Shown piece after piece: positions 57,839 to 64,000 of a DNA stretch of 64,000 nt; positions within the stretch are counted from its first letter, which is position 1; every line of letters begins with the position of its first letter. The position numbers and the translations under genes are program-made. A model generated the notes under the pieces. The model had not been told where the DNA came from and made no database searches. It saw only the letters and a program-made list of their open reading frames with translations. The DNA comes from Penelope pileata. Lineage: Eukaryota > Chordata > Aves > Galliformes > Cracidae. Location: assembly GCA_013396635.1 (NCBI GenBank), contig WBMW01004121.1, forward strand, positions 31,401-95,400. Reading direction: 5' to 3'.

Positions 57839-59094
57839 GTGCCTTTTTACTTTTAAAAAAGGAACGTGACAAGGTGAACACAGGGACTAAGGGTCTTAAG
57901 TACGATCGTTCTTCAGCCCACGCTCTAAAACCTGTGCTTCAGAGAGCCTGCTCCAGCCCCTGCTGGCTCTGGATCCCACCACCACCAGGCGTTAGGAGAA
58001 TCGTGCTTCCCTTTGCGCATTCCTTACCAGGACAGGGAGATCCTTCCTCAGGTACCTCCTCCCCTTCCTGGGGAGTGCGTCCCCTTGTTCTCTCCATCAT
58101 GTCCAGTCGCTGGGAAAGCCTGAGAGAGTTTCTGCCCAGGGTAAGCACGTTCCGTGGTTCCTGAAGCTCGGGCATCTTTGCTAACACAGAAGCTGAACTG
58201 AAATCTGAAAGTAACTTGGTCTGACCTCAGATTGATCTCGCTGGAGTGGTTGGGAGGAGTAGGGTGTTCTCCCTGTGCAAAACTGTGGAAATAGCTGGCA
58301 CTGACAAAGAAGCATTTGACTGGGATGCTTCTGGTTTTTGGGAGAAGCATCAAAAGCAACTTGCCTGTAGTTAACTCTTCCAACCCAGGACCAGATTCCC
58401 AGCGTCAACACGTTGAAAATGTGGAGCTCGCCTAATGCCTTTTTCTGGTTGGCTTTTCTGCTTCTCTTTATTCAAATCCTAATATAGTATTTCCACAGAA
58501 GCTTTCTCAGCTGCAGCTGTGAGAAAAACTGAAAGATTGCATTAGTGTAAAGGTGAGCACAATCAAGCCTGCTTAGGGCTCATTCTAAGGCTTAGGGGTT
58601 GGCAAAGCAATAAAGAAATGCAGACTGTGGCACAGAGCTATTTTTGAACCTTAAAGGGACGTCTGATGTGTTTCCATAGAACCATAACTTAATCTATAGA
58701 AAGGGATTTTTTTCTTTTTTTAAAGAGAACATTTCCAAGAGGTTATATTTGAAATATTTATTCAAGCACGGTGTCCTGTTGAAGCTCGGTATTCCCAGTG
58801 ACCCATGTGAAGAGTTTGTAGATATATTTAAAGGCTGAGCATTAGTACCCGTAGCCAGGGGAGCTTTTGTATTCCATGACTGTACAGAAGTGAGTGACTT
58901 GTATGAACCGCTCTTATTAAAATATGGAAATATTCAGACTGCCCTTCCCCTGACTGGTTGGTGGTATCGGCTGTTTCTGTACCCTGCACATAAAGCACGG
59001 ATCCCTGCCCCTAAAAGTGCTGCCACCTGCACTGGCACCGAGGGGTAGGTGCCTACAAATGCAGTTGCCAGGAAAGAACATCGGTCGCTGCTTA

Positions 59095-61638
59095 GGTTCA
59101 TGATTTTCACTTTATTCATGTACAGATTCACACAAAACATTATATTCTCGCTAAGGCCATGTCATCAATAAGTTCTCATAGTATGTGTACTGGGGGGGGA
59201 AATACAGCAGTGGCAGATTGTCATTTTAAAACTGTTACAATTTACGACTGAAACACTGGAGGTCATGCTGTAGCCTATTTATACAGAGCTAACGTTGGCA
59301 TTGTAATGATATTTACTCCAGAGCACAGTAACAGACCACATCATCACCCCACGGGTACGGCCTTCTGGTCCACCAGCAACAGAAGCATCTTACAGCTGTG
59401 CACGATACTGACAAGGGGAAAAGGAACAAGGAAAAGGCGGACACCGCTCCCCTCGGTTCTGTGTGACATGAGCAAAGCCTCCCAAGCAGCACGGCCCCGC
59501 AGCGGGGCTCCGGCTGGGCTGGAGCTACTGTCATGGCAAACCCCTCCGCACAGCGGGTCTGTGCTTCCTAAAGAAACAAGCGAATGAAACAGAAGTGGTT
59601 CCGCTCCTGGGTGAGGTCAGCAGCAGCTGTGTCTTTGGACCCTCTTGTGAAAAACGAGACCAGATCTGCAAGGAATCCAGCTTTTGCTCTAAGGTTGCTA
59701 GCTAGCACGCTGGCTGTGTCCTAAGCCCAGTAGTTCCTGGCACAAACCACGGGGAGGAAGGGCTCTGGTGCGGCCCTGGGACGTGCTGGGAAAATGCCAG
59801 TTGGTTCCCGTTTCTGACGAGCTGAGCAGCTCGGGTAAAGACAGATCAGGACCACAAGCTAAATGGAACTCCACGTACTTTGCTGCCAAGTTTGTGGGAC
59901 AGATGAAACAAGGCTAAGATCAACAAACTAAGCTGCAGACGGACTTTAGTCATGAACCTTCAAAACACATCAGAGAAGTGAGGAAACACAAGCTGCTTGG
60001 CAGACTGAGCATCTTCCAGGCGTCTCGTGCACTCACCTTGCCAGCTCTGCACAGCTCGTGGGTCTGGTCTTTCCCATGCTGATGCATAAAAACAGTCTAT
60101 GGAAAAAATCCAACTGGCATGTAGCAGGAAAGGTTTTTGGTTTTCTTTTTCTTGAGCAAGTGGTAGATAACGGTATCGCTTCCAACAATACTAAAACCCT
60201 TTTAGGTCAGGAAGTCACGCGGCGTTCTACTCCAGTAACTACGCCTAGATTAAAAACAAAGTGGAAGCCAGCACCTTGGCTGCCAGGAAGGGAGCAGACA
60301 CAACGGCTGCAGGGAGAGAAACAAAGGGCACAGTCCAAACTGTGCAGCAGTGCCCACCAAAGCTGCACAGCAGAGGCTACCGGGATGTTCCTGTGCTGGC
60401 CAGCACTGGTGCCAAAGAAAGCAGCTGCTTCGTTCTTAGCAGATCACCAGTGCATCTGGAACTCCACTACACAGAAATACTTAGTGACCGCTCCTGACAG
60501 ATTGCATAGGCTCACAGTCCCTCAGCACAGACACCAAAGGGTAGGTGGCTTAGTCACCGCCAGTTACACAAAGCATTGCACCGAACCCGCCTCGGTTAAC
60601 AACACATTTCGAAAATTACTGCAAGAATTTCTAAAGTGCCCACGTCCTCTCAAAGCACGCTCCATCCACCTGCCACCCAGACAACTCAGACACGGCTCCT
60701 GTTCAGTGCCAAGTCCCTGTCAGCACCTCTGCGTGTCGCAACGAGGAGGCAGCTCAGCCAACAGCAAAAGGGTCAGAAAGTAAAGGGTGGTGCCTGGCAC
60801 ACACAAAAGACCTGCAGTAGAGGCAGCAGCAAGAGTCTATGTAAATGAAGAGTTAGAAAAATATATCATTACTCGGGTCGAGTCGTCTTGGGGTAGGAGG
60901 GATGAGGGCACACCACAAAATAAAGTGGAAAAATAGATCCAAGAAAATATAGAAGAGCCTTACATTTTCTATTTAGATCGTAGATACAAAATACACGACT
61001 GACTAGGTCTGCTCCTGACACCAACCCACGCAGCCCTGCCCTGGGGCGTGCGGTGCTTCCAGCAGGAGGTCGCTGCGCGCTCTGCATGGATACGTGCACA
61101 CACGTATCTGTGTAGGAGGTACACACACATGCACACTGTGAGGGTCACAAAGCCTTTCACTAGCACCAGTTCAAAAGCTCAATCAATAAGAAACCGAGAT
61201 CCAAGTGTGTCTGGCAGAGGTCCATTGAAGAACAGGAAACAGTGACAATACAGCAACAGGCCAGAAGCTGGCCTTGGTGCTGCGCTGGCACTGACACCTG
61301 TTACACGCTCAGCTCAGTGGCGCTGAACCTTAAGACAAAACAGGAGGGGGAAAACGTAGTTCCAAGTGCAAACTTTGGGCTCGTCAGCTAACAAAAAAAA
61401 ACTTCTGCCAGAAGGGTTTCTTGCACCTCAGAAAGGTCTGCCAGCAATACCCAGAGCATCGTTCCTCATCTACCCACGTTGTCACGACAAAGAGCAGGAT
61501 ACTAAAGAAACACACGAGTCATTGGACTTAGAAGCAACAAAATTAAGCTAGATATTTGATCACGTATCCCATAGTGGTCCTTGGCTGTAACACAAGAACA
61601 AATTACTTAGGCTGCATGCCACAAATACCACAAACAAT
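59095..61638 (-). other. NAPB 3' untranslated region
   Basis: About 2.5 kb downstream of the NAPB stop codon with no coding potential on the minus strand. A poly-A signal AATAAA (minus strand, 59111-59116) marks its likely end. A long 3' UTR is usual for neuronal NAPB transcripts. No interspersed repeat was recognised. Confidence 0.65.
59111..59116 (-). terminator. NAPB poly-A signal
   Basis: AATAAA on the minus strand (tttatt on the plus strand), about 2.5 kb downstream of the NAPB stop and about 190 bases from the most distal candidate GZF1 poly-A signal. Confidence 0.6.
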
Positions 61639-61743
61639 TCACTTCAGGTCCCCGTCCCCTTCTCCTTGAATTGACTTCTTGATGCGAAGCAGCATGGTTG
61701 TAAGCCACTGGTCCAACCGTGATATCGAGTCGAACTCTTTAAC
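61639..61743 (-). CDS. NAPB: NAPB last coding exon
   Basis: Encodes VKEFDSISRLDQWLTT...GDGDLK and the stop codon (61639-61641). The acceptor reads ccttttcctttcccag on the minus strand. Confidence 0.96.
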   Translation of the reverse strand, partial: VKEFDSISRLDQWLTTMLLRIKKSIQGEGDGDLK

Positions 61744-63369
61744 CTGGGAAAGGAAAAAGGAACAGTTAAGCTAGCGTTCAGAAAGCACACGAGACAGCTG
61801 CAAAAGCAGCACTGTGCACTCCTTGAAGTTTGATCTGTTAAACCTTCAGCTCTTCGCAAGGTAGAAAAAAGCCCTCTGTTAGAGAGAGCTGTGAGCCACT
61901 GCCAACCACAGGGAGCGGCCGCTGCAAACCCTGGGAACGGCGGGCGGAACCTTTGCTGGACTCCGAATGAGAAACTCATCCTTGTAGAGTGGAGAGCTTG
62001 GGACTGCCCAGAGCACAGGCTGCAAGCAGCTCTGCCAAGCTCCACCACAATGGTTTGCAGCAGAGGGGGAAGCAGCGAAGGCTGCCCCCGGGACTGTCAG
62101 CACCAAGCAAGGTCGCAGTGCTCAGGGCTCAGGCTGCAGCTACCAAACGTGTCACGCATTCCACGCCAAATGCTGTGGTACAAAGGGAGGCCACGAACAA
62201 GAGCCCCAGGAGCAGCCAGCCACAAACACACAGACTTGTCAGTGAGTACTTACTGCCTCGGTGTACGCCTCGCTGTTCTGCTCCTCGTGGGCTTCCAGCA
62301 GTTTCTAGGAGAACACCATCAGAAGTCAGAAAATGGTCTGAGTCCCTCCAGGAGGGGGGACTGCAAGGTCCCGACTCCCCGGGCCCCGCATGGGCAGCAG
62401 CGTGCTGCAGCCTACTGAAACCACCTACCACAAACACAGCCCCACAGGTTTTTCAAGGATTTTAACTAGAACAATCATCTTTCCGTGGAAGCTACTCCCA
62501 CAAGCTTGGTACAAATCCAGTGCCAAGTGAGGCTGATGTCCTCTGAGGCATTTTGTAGAAGACCAAACCCACGACAAGGTGAAAAAGCACAACGAGCAGA
62601 ACGCATTTCTAAATGTGAGCATCTACTGTAATACTGGCTTTACTTACTTTCAATAGCTTGCACTCCCGTGAATCTGTGAATGCTGGGAACATTTCTTCGT
62701 ATTTCTCAAGCGCAAGCTGAAGGAGAGAAGCACACCCTTAAGCTCTTTTCACACAAAATTCCTTGCTTTTTATTTCTGGTTTTGTCTTCTAGTCTTCAAA
62801 CCACATAGAAAGCTAGAGAAAATGTTCATAGCAAACCCAAGATCGCAGGGAAACGAGGAGGCAGGGTCAGATTTGGCCTCAGAGTGATCAGAGCCAGCTG
62901 TGACTTGAGATATCACTTGGAAAGAAGAAAGCAGAAACGCAGCCAGAGCAGGAATCAGGAAAACTCTGCAGTGGACGCTGCAGTAGCGTGTGCCCTGATT
63001 TACCCCTGGACTTCACTCTGGAAGAGCTGGGGCTCACCCTCCATTCTGCTTATGCTGAAGTCTAGTGGTGTTTCAGCCATTTCTGCCCAGCAAACAGCAG
63101 CCAGGAGCATCAGCTGCGTGCCGGCCGCCAGCCCCAGGAAGAGCAAGCACATGGAAATTCAAGCTGCAGCCCCTGGAGCAGCCAGCAAAGCCCTGCGTCT
63201 GCACAAACACCTCCCTGCTGGCCTGGGTGCGGGGAGCTGGGCCCACCGCTCTGAGCCCACTGACCTTGGCGTTCAGCTCGTCCACGATGAAGTGGCACAG
63301 AGCAGCTTTGAAGAAATACTCCTTCGCGCTGTACTTCAGCAAAGGATTATCCATGGTGTTCGTTCCGAC
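61639..63369 (-). CDS. NAPB: NAPB (beta-SNAP), last four coding exons, 5' part beyond the window
   Basis: Beta-soluble NSF attachment protein, a mainly neuronal cytosolic adaptor that recruits the NSF ATPase to SNARE complexes for their disassembly after membrane fusion. Four minus-strand exons in phase 0 are visible: 63265-63369 (35 codons, VGTNTMDNPLLKYSAK...), 62648-62716 (23 codons, LALEKYEEMFPAFTDSREC...), 62254-62304 (17 codons, KLLEAHEEQNSEAYTEA) and 61639-61743 (34 codons plus TGA, VKEFDSISRLDQWL...). Together they give 109 residues, the C-terminal third of a protein of about 298 aa. The region is the end of the TPR-like helical array and the NSF-activating C-terminal bundle, with the conserved penultimate Leu (DLK). 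The ending IKKSIQGEGDGDLK separates it from NAPA. Exons for the N-terminal two thirds lie to the right of the window. Confidence 0.97.
62254..62304 (-). CDS. NAPB: NAPB penultimate coding exon (51 bp)
   Basis: Encodes KLLEAHEEQNSEAYTEA in phase 0, between a tcctag acceptor and a GTAAGT donor. It was recognised by continuity with its neighbours, being too short to stand out alone. Confidence 0.95.
62648..62716 (-). CDS. NAPB: NAPB coding exon (69 bp)
   Basis: Encodes LALEKYEEMFPAFTDSREC followed by KLLK in phase 0, with acceptor ctccttcag and donor GTAAGT. Confidence 0.95.
63265..63369 (-). CDS. NAPB: NAPB coding exon (105 bp)
   Basis: Encodes VGTNTMDNPLLKYSAKEYF through FIVDELNAK in phase 0. 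The acceptor is ...cacccag and the donor is GTCAGT, a slightly unusual second dinucleotide. Confidence 0.95.
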
Positions 63370-63683
63370 CTGGGTGTGAAAAGACATCATCAGAGCTGGG
63401 AAAGAAATCTGCGTCCTTCGGAACTGAATTAAAAGCGTGGCACCTGAGTGAAACTACACACAGTGTTTGCAAACAAAGGCCAGGACAAAATGTCAGCGTG
63501 TGTGCCGACAGCCACAGGGCAGCTGGACAAGTTTCAAGTGCTGCAAGGAGAAGGGAGAGCCTTCCTCCCCGCTGCTTCCCGTGGCCTGTCTCTACAAAAA
63601 GCAGGACAAACCAAACGGGGAGCGCCAGCAACGCCTGCAAGCTGAGGAGCAAACTGTCCCAAAAGGGCGTGATCTGCTCCAAA

Positions 63684-63815
63684 AGAATCATAGAATCATA
63701 GAGTGGTTCAGGTTGGAAGGGACCTTAGAGATCATCTTGTTCCAACCCCCCTGCCATGGGCAAGGACCCCTCCCACCAGACCAGGTTGCTCAAAGCCCCA
63801 TCCAGCCTGACACTG
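63684..63815 (-). repeat. CR1 3'-end fragment, antisense, in NAPB intron
   Basis: Reverse orientation relative to the plus strand, i.e. sense to NAPB: agaatcatagaatcatagagtgg, ggttcaggttggaagggacc, then 'aaagccccatccagcctgacactgg'. It is very similar to the copy at 57708-57838. Confidence 0.92.
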
Positions 63816-63823
63816 GATGTCAG

Positions 63824-63840
63824 GATGATGATGATGATGA
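63824..63840 (+). repeat. (GAT)n microsatellite
   Basis: About five to six GAT units directly beside the truncated end of a CR1. Confidence 0.85.
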
Positions 63841-64000
63841 AGAAACAAGAGCGGAAGCTTCTACCTCACAGCAATTTTGTGAGGCTGACACACTGATCAG
63901 CTTATCATTTCCAAGCAATTTTTTGGTCTGGGTTTTCTCTCATTTGCATCTCCCATCCCATCTGTGGCATCATTTAAACAAGAAAACCTTTCACCCCACA

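Larger units (their letters stand above)
56421..59090 (+). other. GZF1 3' UTR and convergent intergenic region
   Basis: No further coding exon was found. A poly-A signal AATAAA lies at 56846-56851, another at 58609-58614, and a variant ATTAAA at 58916-58921 is followed by GT-rich sequence, so long 3' UTR forms reaching about 58.94 kb are possible. An antisense CR1 remnant sits within it. NAPB ends on the opposite strand at about 59.1 kb. Confidence 0.55.

Noticed and set aside
1..64000. CRISPR arrays, tRNA or rRNA genes, bacterial-type operons
   Set aside because: None was recognised on either strand; the window is ordinary vertebrate nuclear DNA.

Overview
This is a vertebrate nuclear window, almost certainly from a bird. 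The evidence is multi-exon genes with GT/AG introns, CpG-island promoters, and about nine fragments of CR1-type LINEs (with the typical 3' end ATTCTATGATTCT) as the only abundant interspersed repeat. The species cannot be fixed from the sequence. From established knowledge, CD93, GZF1 and NAPB lie in the same order on human 20p11 (THBD-CD93-NXT1-GZF1-NAPB), so this is a conserved syntenic block.

Layout. (1) 1-6.37 kb: non-coding, with a short GC-rich edge at the extreme left. (2) 6.37-8.02 kb, minus strand: CD93 (C1q receptor family), the large coding exon with a TATA-like promoter; it ends in a splice-donor/stop overlap, so a small last exon is probably missing from the model. (3) 8.1-32.6 kb: about 24 kb with no gene I can support, holding three CR1 fragments and microsatellites. 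NXT1, expected here from human synteny, is not seen. (4) 32.6-33.0 kb: CpG-island promoter. (5) 38.3-47.1 kb, plus strand: an intact BTB/C2H2 zinc-finger gene that is a tandem paralogue of GZF1, with six coding exons, 945 aa and 15 fingers. (6) 49.2-56.4 kb, plus strand: GZF1 itself, with five coding exons, 707 aa and 10 fingers. (7) 59.1-63.4 kb, minus strand: the 3' half of NAPB (beta-SNAP), the last four coding exons and a long 3' UTR, tail-to-tail with GZF1.

The most interesting item is the GZF1 tandem pair. Exons of 95, 168 and 158 bp with identical phases are shared by both genes. The upstream copy carries an extra 930-bp exon encoding a second five-finger module, so the five-finger unit occurs three times across the two genes with the same non-standard spacer lengths.

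Caution on assembly. A 1758-bp direct repeat (46034-47791 and 47793-49550) is nearly identical, with three mismatches noticed by eye, and the copies are separated by a single N. It duplicates the last exon of the paralogue plus the GZF1 promoter, and is most simply read as two alleles placed in tandem. A second gap of 47 N lies inside a CR1 at 37255-37301.

Functionally the loci are independent: an endothelial/myeloid surface receptor, two BTB zinc-finger transcription factors, and a neuronal SNARE-disassembly adaptor.
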